A DNA stretch of 64,000 bases from Fonsecaea monophora (lineage: Eukaryota; Ascomycota; Eurotiomycetes; Chaetothyriales; Herpotrichiellaceae), in the NCBI RefSeq assembly GCF_001642475.1, contig NW_019173947.1, positions 248,001 through 312,000 on the forward strand, given 5' to 3'. The notes below the pieces were generated by a model. It ran no database searches, was not told where the DNA came from, and saw only the letters and a list, made by a program, of their open reading frames with translations. Below are positions 22,019 through 33,264 of the stretch, piece by piece. Both the position numbers and the translations under genes were made by a program. The stretch's first letter is position 1; each line of letters begins with the position of its first letter.

Positions 22019-23735
22019 CTAGAGCTTACTGGGTCTCCTGCCCGCAGACTCCTTCCTCGCTTCGTCCCGTAAGACATTCTTCAATATCTTGCCGTTCGCT
22101 GATCTCGGAATCAGTTTCACGAATCGAACTCCTCCATCTAGCCACTTATACCGGGCCAATTTCGGTTTAATGTAGTTCTTGACTGCCTCTTCGTCCAAAT
22201 CTCTCTCCGTGCAGCCCTCCCTCCGCACCACATAGGCTCTAGGGGCTTCCAAGGGCTCTCCACTGTCGACGAGGTGCTGGACACCGATTACGGCGCAGTC
22301 GACAATGTCGGGATGATCCAGCAAAATTCCTTCAATCTCCGGTGGCGCCACCTGAAAGCCTCGTACCTTGATCAATTCCTTCTTCCGGTCAACGATGTAC
22401 CACAGCTTTGTCGTTGCATCGCAATAGCCGATATCGCCCGTGTGGTAGAAGCCGTCGGCGTCGAAACTTTGTGCATTCGCCGAGGGATTGTTATAATAAC
22501 CAGGTACTATGGTCGGTCCTCGGAGGCACATCTCGCCCCGGACGTTGTAGACTTCGCCCAGGTCGTTGCCATCGTCGTCGACAAGCTTCATCTCGAGATT
22601 GGGTATCAAACGACCAATGCTCCCGGTGGTATCCTTTTCTGGATATTCGAAACGGGTTGCTGAGCACGACGATTCCGTCATCCCCCACACCTGGGTGACC
22701 GGGCAGTCCTCGCGTAGGAGCTTTTGCAGCTGGGCCTGTGGCTCGGGACGCAACGGCGCCGCCCCGCACATACACCAACGCACGCTCTTCATGGAGTATT
22801 TCCTGCTGTGCGGCGATTTGATAATGTTCAGAGCCATGGTAGGGACTACCCCGAGGCATGTCACTTGATACCTCTCCACGTTGGCGAGAAACTGCTCAAG
22901 GTCGAAGCGCCGCATGATGTACGTCTTCTCACCCTCTTTCAAAGTGCTAGTGTGCGCTCGAAATGCGATGGCGGCGTGGAACATGGGTAGGGGAAAGAGA
23001 TGGATGTCTTCAAAGCTCGTGTTTGCGACATGACGTCCCCAGATCAAGTCATGCTGCGCCGTGACATTGTAGTGCGACACATCGACCGCCTTGGGCAGGC
23101 CAGTGGTTCCCGAGCTGAACAGTCGCATGGCTATGGTGCCCCTGGCCGTGTCCAAATCATTGAATCGGATCCAGTCTTTCTCTCCCTGCTCAAGTAAAGC
23201 CTTCCACGATTTCCAACCCCGAGGAACCTGCTGGTTTGGTAGAGGATTGAAAATCCATATGCGGGAGTCGGCGATGTCGAGGCTCCGTGCTGCCTTGTGC
23301 AGAGGATCTAATATTTCGGGCTCGGAAATGAGCCATTTGGCCGCTGCCGTTCTCAGGGCGTGTTTCAGTTCGTGTTCTGTGTAAGCTGGGTTTGTTCCAG
23401 TGAAGACGCCCCCTACTGCGATGATACCCAGGACTATGAGAGGATAGTAGATGTCGTTGAACGCATGGACGCACACACAGTCGCCTGCTTTGACACCGGC
23501 GGCATCAAAGCCTGCTGCCAATTGCCGTACGATTGCGCGGGCCTCTCGACTGGAGATGGATCTTTCCGCGTTTGCCGCATCAATGTAAACCTTTGTTCGA
23601 CTTGTTCAGTCTCAGAAAAGTCTAAGCTGAGGGAGCACCTACTGGCTTGTCCGGGTCATATTTTACATCGTCAAAAATCCAAGAAAGAACATCCTTGGTG
23701 GAGAGTGCGTATCGCTCTCTTGGAGCAAAAACCAT
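22019..23735 (-). CDS. Acyl-CoA ligase 1 (4-coumarate-CoA ligase-like AMP-forming), PTS1 -SKL
   Basis: Exons 23735-23643 and 23590-22019, with a 52-nt intron, give 554 aa. The ATG opens MVFAPRERYALSTKDVLSW, a usual start for this fungal group. Adenylation-domain motifs are complete: FSSGTTGLPKAVD near residue 190, VWGMTESS, YHTGDIGY, IVDRKKELIKVRG and the C-terminal catalytic lysine in PRSANGKILKN. The last residues are RRPSKL, a canonical PTS1, so activation should occur in the peroxisome beside MFE-2. The enzyme uses ATP and CoA to activate an aryl or aliphatic acid; the acid is not predictable from sequence. It is divergent from BVMO2, sharing a 411-base promoter. Confidence 0.93.
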
Positions 23736-24146
23736 CCTTCTGGCAGCTTTGGGGCAGAGGTTCGAGCAGAGGCGTCGACTCCGGCGGACTGGGGGACAAA
23801 TTGGCTTTGCCTACACATCCTATAGATCCGGTCACTTGACGTCCAAAATGCCGTGTTGTTATCAAGTGACACTTGGCAGTTCGGGTATTCTGGTCACCTG
23901 CATCCCCAGCGATCCTCGGCTACACATGGGATGTATTTGTGAGGTTGAACAAGAACATAATTGAAGATATCTCTGCTCCCATGGCTGGTCCAGAACCCGA
24001 GTTGCCGAGGTCGAGTGGGGCGACCATCATGAGACAGGGCATCTCTGATCATTGAACCATGTTGCCAACACTGATATTAAACCTCTGCCGGTTCGCTAAT
24101 GTTTCCATAACAACGCCGGACGGACTGATGCCGGAGGGACTACGAG
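23736..24146. promoter_or_regulatory. Bidirectional promoter CoA ligase 1 / BVMO2 with inverted motif pair
   Basis: CCTCGG at 23914-23919 and CCGAGG at 24005-24010 sit in the 411 bases between two divergent start codons. Shared regulation is inferred. Confidence 0.55.
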
Positions 24147-25796
24147 ATGGCAACCACGAACGGCGTGACGTCTGAGCCCCCTACAAGCAATGTACCCAAC
24201 CTCACGACCGATGTGCTCATTGTTGGGGCTGGTTTTGGAGGCATCTATGGGCTTTATCAATTCCGCAAACTAGGTCTGTCGGTCAAGATCGTCGACGCTG
24301 GTTCCTACTTCGGCGGTACTTGGTATCACAATCGATATCCTGGCGCCCGTGTCGACTCGGAGGTTCCATACTATGCCCTGTCAATTCCTGAACTATGGAA
24401 CACTTGGACATGGTCGGAACGGTTTCCAGGCCATGAGGAGCTACGTCGATATTTTGCGCACGCCGATAAAGTCCTCGAATTGAGCAAGGACACATTCTTC
24501 AACACCAGTGTCGTGGAAGCCCGCTTCGATGTCGATGCTCAGCAATGGACGGTCAAGACGCACAACGGTGGGGTAGTGAAGGCCACTTATCTCGTCCTCG
24601 CTGCTGGCAGCTCTTACAAAACGCACATGCCGGACTTTAAAAACTTCTCGGTGTACAAGGGCCGTGTCTTCCATTCATCGGCATGGCCCAAAGAAGAGAT
24701 CGACCTAAATGGCAAGGCAGTCGGCGTGATTGGGAATGGCGCTACTGGAGTGCAAATTGTCCAAACGCTTGCTCGCCAGCCTTGCAAGCTCACAACTTTT
24801 ATTCGGACACCAAATATTGCCTTGCCTATGCGGCAACGTCAATTGACCTTTGACGAACAAGACATTGCGAAGTCATTCTACGAAAGCTGGTACCAGACGG
24901 CTCGAAACACGGATTCTGGATTTCCGTTCAATACCATCAAGAATTCCATATGGGACGTCTCGCCTGAGGAAAGGGAGCGCGTTTTCGAAGAGCTCTGGGG
25001 CCGCGGAGGCTTCAACTTCAGCGTTGGTAATTATCGAGACTTCCTCACTGACAAGAAAGCGAACGCTCTCTTCTATGACTTCTGGGCTCGAAAGGTCCGT
25101 GCCCGTATCAAGGATCCTTTCAAGAGGGATGTGGTCGCTCCGCTGGAGCAAACCCAGTACTTCTGTACCAAGCGACCCTCACTGGAGCAGGACTACTATG
25201 AAGCACTGGATCAACCCAATGTCACAGTTGTCAATCTGAACAAGACGCCAATTGTTGAATTCGTGGAAAATGGTATCAGAACTACCGAAAAAGTCCATGA
25301 ATTTGACATTATTGTCATGGCTACCGGATTCAACGCGGTTACAGGAAGTCTAACAGAGATCGATCTCTACGATACAGACGGCAAAACTGTGAAGCAAAAG
25401 TGGCACGACGGGGTCTACACGTATTTGGGACTCACTATTCCCAAGATGCCGAACCTCTTTATGGTATACAGTCCTCAAGCTCCCACAGCTTTTGTCAATG
25501 GACCGCCTGTCATTGAGATCCAGATCGAATGGATTGTGGATGCCGTCAAGAAGATGCGAGAAGAAAACATCAAGTCGATCACGCCCAATTTTGACGCAGC
25601 AGAAAAATGGCGGGACGAGATTCAGAAAATGAATGAAAAGACACTCCATATCTATTCCGACAGTTGGTACATGGGTTCCAACATTCCCGGAAAGAAACGA
25701 GAACAGCTCTTGTACATGGGAGGTCTCAAGACATACAACAACGTAATTCGGGATAGCCTCGATGGCTGGAAGGGCTTTACGGTCACCAAAGCTTGA
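24147..25796 (+). CDS. Baeyer-Villiger monooxygenase BVMO2 (cyclohexanone-monooxygenase-like), intronless
   Basis: A single exon of 549 aa, the usual type I BVMO length. The FAD loop VGAGFGG is near residue 26, FGGTWYHNRYPGARVDSE follows, and the second loop reads VIGNGATGVQ. The fingerprint is YKGRVFHSSAWP near residue 171, with Tyr for the first Phe and all other key positions kept. C-terminal features MATGFNAVTG and PQAPTAFVNGPP are typical of cyclohexanone/cyclopentanone monooxygenases. The reaction is NADPH- and O2-dependent conversion of a cyclic ketone to a lactone. Having no intron contrasts with the 15-exon BVMO1, so the two are not a recent duplication. A bacterial origin is possible but unproven. 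Confidence 0.93.
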   Translation: MATTNGVTSEPPTSNVPNLTTDVLIVGAGFGGIYGLYQFRKLGLSVKIVDAGSYFGGTWYHNRYPGARVDSEVPYYALSIPELWNTWTWSERFPGHEELRRYFAHADKVLELSKDTFFNTSVVEARFDVDAQQWTVKTHNGGVVKATYLVLAAGSSYKTHMPDFKNFSVYKGRVFHSSAWPKEEIDLNGKAVGVIGNGATGVQIVQTLARQPCKLTTFIRTPNIALPMRQRQLTFDEQDIAKSFYESWYQTARNTDSGFPFNTIKNSIWDVSPEERERVFEELWGRGGFNFSVGNYRDFLTDKKANALFYDFWARKVRARIKDPFKRDVVAPLEQTQYFCTKRPSLEQDYYEALDQPNVTVVNLNKTPIVEFVENGIRTTEKVHEFDIIVMATGFNAVTGSLTEIDLYDTDGKTVKQKWHDGVYTYLGLTIPKMPNLFMVYSPQAPTAFVNGPPVIEIQIEWIVDAVKKMREENIKSITPNFDAAEKWRDEIQKMNEKTLHIYSDSWYMGSNIPGKKREQLLYMGGLKTYNNVIRDSLDGWKGFTVTKA

Positions 25797-26579
25797 GCGT
25801 TGACCTTTCCTGTTCTATGAGAAAGAGGATTGCTGCACAGATTGGCTGCGAGAAAATGCTACAACTCAGCAGACGGTCGGCGCTAGGATTCACACCAAAG
25901 CGAGAGTCCGGGAACTAGACGAAAGGGAGAATGGTAGAAGCTAGACAGCTGAATAGACCCACGGAGACATGGAAAATGCAATGCGTTGTCTATATTCAAT
26001 CCTCTGGCTCGAACCGTAAACTTCGAGTTTTTGTCCTCTAAACGTCATGAGATCAGGTCAGGCTTTTTGTCTTTGACTAAACATGATCAAAGTTGAAAGA
26101 AACTCGCAATGAACCTCGGCATCGTGTATGCAATCATGACACGATGGGGGCGCGCCACTCCTTCGTCAGAGCCAAATGGTCCTGAATATGCGGGTTTGAA
26201 TGAAAGCGTTCATTCTTATCTTCGACAACTCCTCCAGAGGAGCAAGTCTTCGTGCCGTCCGTCACCTCTATAGCAACTCCTCAGACCTAGCAAAATTGTT
26301 GGAGTAGTGGCAGTCATGCCTCAATTCTGCCTTCTGCAGTCATGCTATTCTTAATGCTTTGATATCTATCCCATTTATAGATGCTATCTCTCGAGGAGAC
26401 TGTCAAGCGAAATCTCAAAAGGTTTATCCTGCTGTTACATTCTAAATGTCTTACCCGAAACAGATAGAGGCCAACCTTGGTCGTGAGAGTTCCCTATCTA
26501 GTAAAAGACGTGCAACTGGGACAAATATTAATGAATTATTTGAAATCGTATGGTAATAAAATTCCATCCCAAGCCCTAC
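25797..26579. other. Convergent intergenic region, nothing recognised
   Basis: These 783 bases lie between convergent stop codons of BVMO2 and the regulator gene. The stretch is somewhat AT-rich and contains no supported gene or repeat. Confidence 0.4.
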
Positions 26580-28525
26580 TCATACAATTTCGACCGCGAT
26601 GGTTTCATCTGCAAAACTCGAACGTACCATCTGCGCTGCACGGGCTAGCAGCTGATATTCGAGCGTCTCCGGGGAGCGCTCGAGCCATTTGGGTAACCAT
26701 GATATTACGTGCTCCTCCATCCAGGAATGCACCCTGACGTCTACCGTTCTTGCGATGCTCTCGATGATTTTTGCGACGTAGTCGCCACCTTCAAAGCGTG
26801 ACTGCATTTTTCTCAGCACCTCCATCATTGGGGCTAAGACTGGCATTGCTCCAAGTTGAAGCTCCCTATGTCTGCAACCGAGGCAGACAAGAAGGACGGC
26901 GACCGGCAGAGTGATCCAACAAGGACTACAGTGTGTCTGTCAGTAGGCATTTTCGATAGACTGGAAAAAAACAGACTTACAACCAGGCAGGCAGATCCTC
27001 GACCCTGGCAACCGCCCACAAGCGCTGGACCGCATCACCGATGGCGAAGGAAGTTTCTTTCACTCTTTCTACTGATGCTTTGTGCAAGAGGAAGGCTGGA
27101 GACCGCTGCTGGATAGGACATCGCATATACGGCTCATAGAGTGACATCAACGTTGATCTGAAAAAGTCAGCATTTGTGCTTCTGGTTCTGCCGGCCTTTG
27201 TCACTCACAAATGAACAATTCGCAATATCTGGAGCGTCAAAAGCTGGGACCTCGTCTGAGCCATAATGTTGTTTTTGGCAAGTAAACCTCGATGCGAGCT
27301 CTCCCAATCCCGGAGGTCCTTGTCAACGCTGACGACGTAATTCAATTCATCTTTACAAATGGATAGCCAGGGGTTTTCTGCCCGCCAGTCTGAAAGTTTT
27401 CCGGAATTCTTTCGAAGAAGCAGAATGCGATACATCAGGTCTGACAATTTGCAGAGAGCGATGAAAGCTTCAATCTCGAAAATCTTCCCATCCATGCGCG
27501 CCGCTCGGGCCAGGAAAGCTATAGACCCAAAGTCTTCGGATTGTATCATGCGCCCCGGCTCAAAAGATGTGACCTTGTCTGGGCGACGAAGACCGAGAGC
27601 GAGAGCCCGAGTCCGTGCGACACAGCACCACCAGATGACACGGCTGTATTCCTCGGGGCTCTCGGAGAGATTTGCAATTGTGGCATGATGGAAAGCCTGG
27701 TCAACCCAGTAGGTGCTTACTTCTTTGGATTCATCAAAGGGACTCCAATGACTCAGGAGCAGTGCAATCTGAACCAGACTTACATCTCCAGGCCGACTTT
27801 GAGAACTTTTGTCAAACATGTATTTGGTGGTGCGGAAGCAGGCTCTCTGCGCTTCAGGTATCGATGTGAAGGAACTCCGTCCGAGCTCCTCGTCACTTAC
27901 ATGAGCAAAAGCCACAAAATTTATGGCACCAAGGAGTTCTCTCCCTCGATTGTCGTCAAGTCGGTCGGAGCCATACCAACTCGAAAATTCGATCTCATCT
28001 ATAACTGGACATAGCGGGTGGAAGTTCTGGAAGTAGATTTCCACCAGTCGATCTTGCAAGTCTGGGCTGAGGTCTGGAAAATCTGGCTGATTTTGTCAGT
28101 GGGGGTTTTGACTTGCGGAACCATGCCAAACCACACAACTCACCCCATTTGTAAGTTCCTGTTGGCCGTCATGGGCCTTTTCGGGAGTTGCAAGCGACTC
28201 CAAAGACTGTGGCAAGACCCCCAACCCGGCTTGTCATGGTCAGCGACTGGCCACGACGAGTTTCCATGGTGAACTCACTTGATTTGAGAAGTGTGTTCTC
28301 TAAATCTAGTATGTGGTTCACGGTTGCGTCCTGGCTCAAGTCGCCATGCTGCTGGACAACGGAAAACTGCCCATCAAGGTCAACCTTGAGGTCGCTGGTG
28401 CCATCGATGAATGACAGAACATTGTGCTCAGTGGTCACGGAAGTTGGATCGAGTTCAAACATGTCCTCTGTGTCGAGAAACTCCCAGATATCTTCCTCGA
28501 CCATAGGTTTGGCTGATTCAGCCAT
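26580..28525 (-). CDS. Fungal-specific transcription-factor-domain protein without visible zinc cluster; frameshift in linker
   Basis: The C-terminal three quarters fit the fungal_trans middle homology region: exons 28086-27209, 27157-26981 and 26925-26580. Visible signatures are LVEIYFQNFHPLCPVIDE, QIALLLSHWSP, WWCCVARTRALALGLRRP and a conserved C-terminal end. The N-terminal piece starts at the ATG at 28525 and is acidic (VEEDIWEFLDTEDMFEL). It has no Zn2Cys6 cluster, and none is found upstream. The N-terminal frame and the next segment (SLESLATPEKAHDGQQEL, ending at 28144) are out of register. The consensus-looking 72-nt intron does not repair this, whereas one base fewer in the C5 run 28218-28222 joins them without an intron. 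It may be a decayed regulator, a domain-only regulator with a sequence error, or a gene starting downstream. Confidence 0.7.
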
Positions 28526-29023
28526 TCTCTATTACTTGTCCCTCGTCTGGTTTGGGAGTTCTCCACTATTCCGAAATTGTATTGGATAATAACCCAAACT
28601 TGGGCAATTTTCAATTGACCGAAGCTCTTGGGAGCCGCGACACTCAAACAGGACTGTCTTCCAAAGTGGAGGATTCTATTACAAGCCAACAGTGCAGAAT
28701 GCTAGGGAGTTGATTGAATGCTGGAAGTTGGATGGGCTGCTAAGCTTGCAGGTTCCTCCATGGAACAAGCCCGGAACCGGCTCCGCTGGGATCTTTGGCT
28801 ACCGAGGCTATCAATGGCATGTCCTTCAGTTGATTTGCCGAAGGAGCACTAAACCATACACGCAAAATGCGGCTTGAGGCTATCCGAAACGTTGTCCCTT
28901 GAAATTGTCATGGATAGCCTTTTGATCTAAAAATTCTGAGGTCGATTGCTGTAGAAATCAAAATCGCTGAGTCTTTCATCACAGAGAAGTGAAGGCATTC
29001 CTACGCACGCAGCAACCGATCAG
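28526..29023. promoter_or_regulatory. Divergent intergenic region, regulator / APH-like kinase
   Basis: Contains CCGAGG at 28802-28807. No zinc-cluster exon for the neighbouring regulator could be found here, although the stretch was read for one on the minus strand. Confidence 0.45.
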
Positions 29024-30281
29024 ATGGCGGGACCAGTCCGGCTGCCCATCAACCTCGATGCACTGCAAAACTATCTGGAGACATGCGTGCCAGATATCAA
29101 GACTCCCTTGAGTATCAAACAAGTGAGTTGCTTTTTGCACCTCTAGCCGTCACTCACATTAACGATATGCTCTGAAAAGTTTGGGGACGGACAATCGAAT
29201 CCAACATACCAACTAACCGGCGCCGATGGAAATCGATACGTTCTGAGAAAAAAGCCTCCGGGAGCACTATTATCGCAAACAGCACACAATATCGAGCGTG
29301 AATACCGAGTCCTTCGAGCTCTAGAGAAAACCGACGTTCCCGTCCCCAAGGTGTATTGCCTCTGCACTGATCCCGCCATCATCGGAACGATTTTCTACGT
29401 CATGGAGTTTTTGGACGGCAGGATCTTTACCCAGCAGTCCCTGCCAGGAGTCAGTCCATCGGAGAGGACAAGCATGTAAGGATCTCCAGAAGTGGTGCAT
29501 CCAGGACACCCCGACTAACTTCATCAGGTGGCGGTCAGCCATGGAAACGCTTGCCAGGATCCATGGCGTCGATTATAAAGGGTTGGGCCTGGGAAGCCTT
29601 GAAAAGCCCGACAAGTTTTATGTCCGCCAGATCCGAACGTTCACATCACTCTCGATACAGCAAGCACAGGCAACGGACAAAGAGACTGGTGTCCCCGTCG
29701 CCAAGGTCCCTCACTTGAACGAAATGACCGAGGCATTTCAGGATGTGCGATATCAACCAGAAGATCGCAAAACCCTCATTCACGGTGACTATATGATGCA
29801 TAATCTGATATTCCACAAAACGGAGCCACGCGTCATTGGTGTCCTGGACTGGGAAATGACTACAGTTGGCCATCCACTGGCGGACTTGGTGAATGTGACG
29901 GCTCCGTTTGTGTCCGCCACTGCATCGACTCACGTTGGCGCGAACAAGGACTCGGCGGCCTTCAAACCGGGAGCGACACCAGGACTCCCAGCCAGACAGC
30001 AATGCGTGGCATGGTATGCTCAGGTGACAGGATGGGATCCTTCAGACGACCTGGCATGGGGAGATGCCTTCTCAGCCTTCCGGACTGCGGTCGTGATGCA
30101 AGGAATAGCGGCCAGATACGCATTAAGACAAAATAGCAGTGCGAGGGCATCCGAGTTTGGCCCCCAGGTAGTACCCAATTCACGCTGGGCATGGGAGTTG
30201 GTGTTGCGCTTCAAAACTCAGCATGGGAAGCGCACACCGTCATCCCGAAAACGTGGCACACCGATTTCAGGGAAATTATAG
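29024..30281 (+). CDS. APH-like kinase, equivalent to the N-terminal domain of ACAD10/ACAD11
   Basis: Exons 29024-29122, 29180-29475 and 29528-30281 give 382 aa. The kinase signatures are FGDGQSNPTYQL (nucleotide loop), YVLRKKPPG with the ATP-binding lysine, the catalytic loop LIHGDYMMHNLIF (HxDxxxxN), and VLDWEMTTVGHPLADL (DWE in place of DFG). This is the phosphotransferase family fused to an acyl-CoA dehydrogenase in animal ACAD10/11, where it phosphorylates 4-hydroxyacyl-CoA. Bacterial LvaA is the stand-alone equivalent. Here the dehydrogenase partner is the next gene on the same strand. The C-terminus is SGKL, at best a weak PTS1. Annotation as aminoglycoside resistance would be wrong: the context and the ACAD10/11-type sequence point to acyl-CoA metabolism. 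Confidence 0.92.
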
Positions 30282-31100
30282 CGCTCGAGGAGTCATGAGT
30301 ACACACACAGCCAACTAACTCGGCCACTTATCATGGGATGCTCGGTCACGGGGAGGTCAATCTAGGGGACGCTAGCTGAGGAAGAACACCCGCCTGGTAT
30401 TCTTTCTCATTCACAATTGCAGGAGTACCAAGCATCAGGTCCCCCAACTTTGTACCTTTTTGTTTGTCCCTGAAAGAGAATGAAAATAATTTGTCTCATT
30501 ACAGGGTTGCCTGAACTCACGCGAGAACTTGATTAGGTTGGCAGACCCCATAGTTGATCGATCACTTCAAGTTCAAAACTTGGTAGCCCTGCCAGGAAGT
30601 GCCTTTGTGACATAGAGCCTCAGCCCGAGGGTATTACCATCTCCTCGGGTAGATTTTCCTCCGCCCCATGCATTGGGTTCATGTGGGACGATGGCTCAGT
30701 TCCGCCGCCGAGGGCTGCCACCCATGCATGTTATTTGCCTCCCTAACCGCCCCTTTCAAAATGCTAAGGTCTATGATACACGGATTAGGAACAGCTCTCC
30801 TATGTGTCTCAATGATCCGGGATCGTTCAGCCTTCCGGAGTGGAAGTACTAAAGGACATTGGACCGAGGCCCATGCAGCTCCATTCTCCTTGGATTGGGA
30901 AAATCGCTGAACCCACAACTATTCGGCGTCTAATAACCTGATCTTCACTTCTTTCCCCTTGAGCACATTGCCCAGTAGAAAGTTGTTCATTGAGAAGATC
31001 TGTTCTTGATCGCAGAAATATTATAGCTTGTTCGTCGTTGCCTGTCTGCCTCATAACCTGCAATTTGTCAACCCGAGAGAAGTGACGGGAGAGATCCTCA
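30282..31100. promoter_or_regulatory. Promoter of the ACAD gene with four FarA/B-type hexamers
   Basis: CCGAGG 30625-30630 and CCTCGG 30643-30648 form a tight inverted pair 12 bases apart. Further copies are CCGAGG 30708-30713 and 30864-30869. This is the densest group in the window, 230-480 bases upstream of the ACAD start. No gene was seen in the 819 bases. Confidence 0.6.
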
Positions 31101-32873
31101 ATGTCTACCTCTGCATCTCAGAACATCCCACCCATCGCCCTCCCATTTGTGTCGGAACGGGCGAAAAAGCTTTTGGATGTGGTATAGACCCCCCTTTTCA
31201 ATTTGGAATCCCAGGTCCTGTTTAACTATTAGCGACTGTATTTGTTATCTTTGAGGGGCAGTCATCGAAAACGACAATTGCACATCCCACAGCTTGGTCC
31301 TTTTTTTCCTGCCCCCATCTATTCATCCGCTGCTCAATCTAGAAACGGAATTCGTCTGGGACACGTTGCCTAACCCGTCTTGACAGGTCGAAAAATTCGT
31401 GCACGAAGAATGCATACCAGCGGATCCGGTCTTTCTCGCCCAGATTGGGACCGGCAATGGCCGCTGGCATGGTCACCCGTCCATCATAGATGAATTGAAG
31501 AAAAAAGCTCGTGCCCTGGGCATGTGGAACATGTTTCTTCCCAAAAATCATTACAAGGACGGCCCGCAATTCACGAATCTCGAATACGCCTTGATGGCCG
31601 AGTATTTGGGCAAAAGTAGCATAGCAAGTGAGGTATGTAATTCTTTTTTTCCCTTTTTCCTGGATTGAAATCCGTGCTTCCTAAATGGCAAGAGAGTGTG
31701 AAAACTTACAAAAGGCCCCCCTCCAGGCATGTAACTGCTCCCCACCCGATACTGGCAACATGGAAGTCCTCGCGCGTTACGGCTCCCCCGCTCAAAAGAA
31801 TCAATGGCTCAAGCCTCTGATGGAGGGCCAAATTCGGTCTGCCTTCCTAATGACCGAGCCTGACATTGCTTCTTCCGACGGCAGTAATATTCAACTACGT
31901 ATAGAACGCCATGGCGATCACTACCTTTTGAATGGATCGAAGACGTGGGCGTCCGGCACCGGCGATGAGCGCTGTAAGATTTATCTCGTCATGGGCAAGT
32001 CGAATCCGGACCACCCGGATCCGTATCGGCGACAATCTATCATACTAGTTCCGTCAGACACGCCTGGGATGAAGATACACCGGATGCTCAGCGTATATGG
32101 GTATGACGACGCCCCTCACGGCCACGGCCAGATCACCTTCACTAACGTCAAGGTGCCGCTCAACGCACTTGTCTTGGGCGAAGGCCGCGGCTTCGAAATT
32201 ATGCAAGGTCGCCTAGGTCCAGGTCGAATTCACCACGCCATGCGCGCCATAGGCGCCGCTGAGTATGCACTGGAATGGCTGATCAACCGTCTAAATGACG
32301 AGCGCAAGAAGCCATTTGGCAAACAACTCTCGGAGCATGGCGTCCTGTTGGAATGGGTCGCCAAATCGCGCATCGAGATCGATGCTTCACGGCTCGTCGT
32401 CCTCAACGCCGCGATCAAGATTGACCAGATGGACGCCAAATTTGCGCTCAAGGAGATTGCAGAAGCAAAAATCAAGGTGCCTCAGGTCGCGCTTGAGGTG
32501 GTGGACCGAGCAATTCAAGTACACGGCGCGGTGGGTGTGGGCCAGGACACCCCACTGGCGAGTATGTGGGCGCACCTGAGGACGTTGCGGATTGCAGATG
32601 GGCCAGACGAAGGTTCGTATTTTGCTCTCTCTCTCTCTTTATCTCACTCAAAATGAACTTGTAAATTCTTCTCGACCATCCTGAGAATGAGGCTAATTTT
32701 GGTCTGTGCGCCTAGCTCATCTACACCAACTCGGCCGTCGGGAGAACAAACAGCGCAAGGACGAGGTCAAGAGACGCCTGGCCCAACAGCTGGCAAAGAC
32801 CGAGTCCCTCTTCCAATCCATGGGCGTGGACCGCAACGAGTTGGGTAACGCCAAGTTCAACGCGAAGTTGTAG
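31101..32873 (+). CDS. Acyl-CoA dehydrogenase, ACAD10/11-like, PTS1 -AKL
   Basis: Exons 31101-31181, 31387-31632, 31727-32612 and 32716-32873 give 456 aa; the first intron is long for this window (205 nt). Visible family parts are the flavin-binding FLMTEPDIASSDGSN, the middle beta domain (LLNGSKTWASG), the GRLGPGRIHHAMRAIGAAEYAL helix region, and the C-terminal QVHGAVGVGQDTPLASMWA. All point to the long-chain/ACAD11 branch. It ends FNAKL, a good PTS1, so it is probably peroxisomal. With the adjacent APH-like kinase it recreates, as two genes, the fused ACAD10/11 architecture. The expected role is forming an enoyl-CoA from a 4-phosphorylated acyl-CoA; plain acyl-CoA oxidation cannot be excluded. 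Confidence 0.94.
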
Positions 32874-33264
32874 GTTTGTCGTAGCTAGTTACTTTCTATG
32901 AGCTCGGTATGAGCCTGCGAGGGGGGAGATGTGTCTGGGGGATCAAAACAATTTGCTTGAAGGAAGAAGTGGGGATGAAGACGTGGGAAGCGCGAATGCA
33001 GCAATAATCAGAGCGGGATGTACGCTCACAGGTAGCATCATATCCGATATATCCATAACAATTTAGCAGAGAATGAGATTTCAAAGGGGGCCCCCGAGAG
33101 GTTTGCCCTGAAGATGGACCCTGGATTTTCAACGGTTGGCAGCCGTCGTCAGAAGATATCGGTACTTGACCTCGTCCGCATCAGTCAGTACCTTCAGCCA
33201 ACAAACTGTGGCTCCATAGGTTAGCTATTTCGGTGGGGCCCTCTATAGAAGTAGACGTGTAGTC
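32874..33264. other. 3' flank of ACAD, nothing recognised
   Basis: No gene or repeat was recognised before the palindrome cluster that starts near 33271. Confidence 0.4.

Noticed and set aside
28193..28275. 72-nt GT-AG intron in the regulator gene
   Set aside because: Donor, branch and acceptor look good, but every acceptor choice leaves the following exon in the wrong frame or at a stop codon; not used in the model.
29024..30281. Aminoglycoside-resistance gene
   Set aside because: The APH fold is shared, but sequence details and the adjacent ACAD10/11-like gene point to acyl-CoA metabolism.
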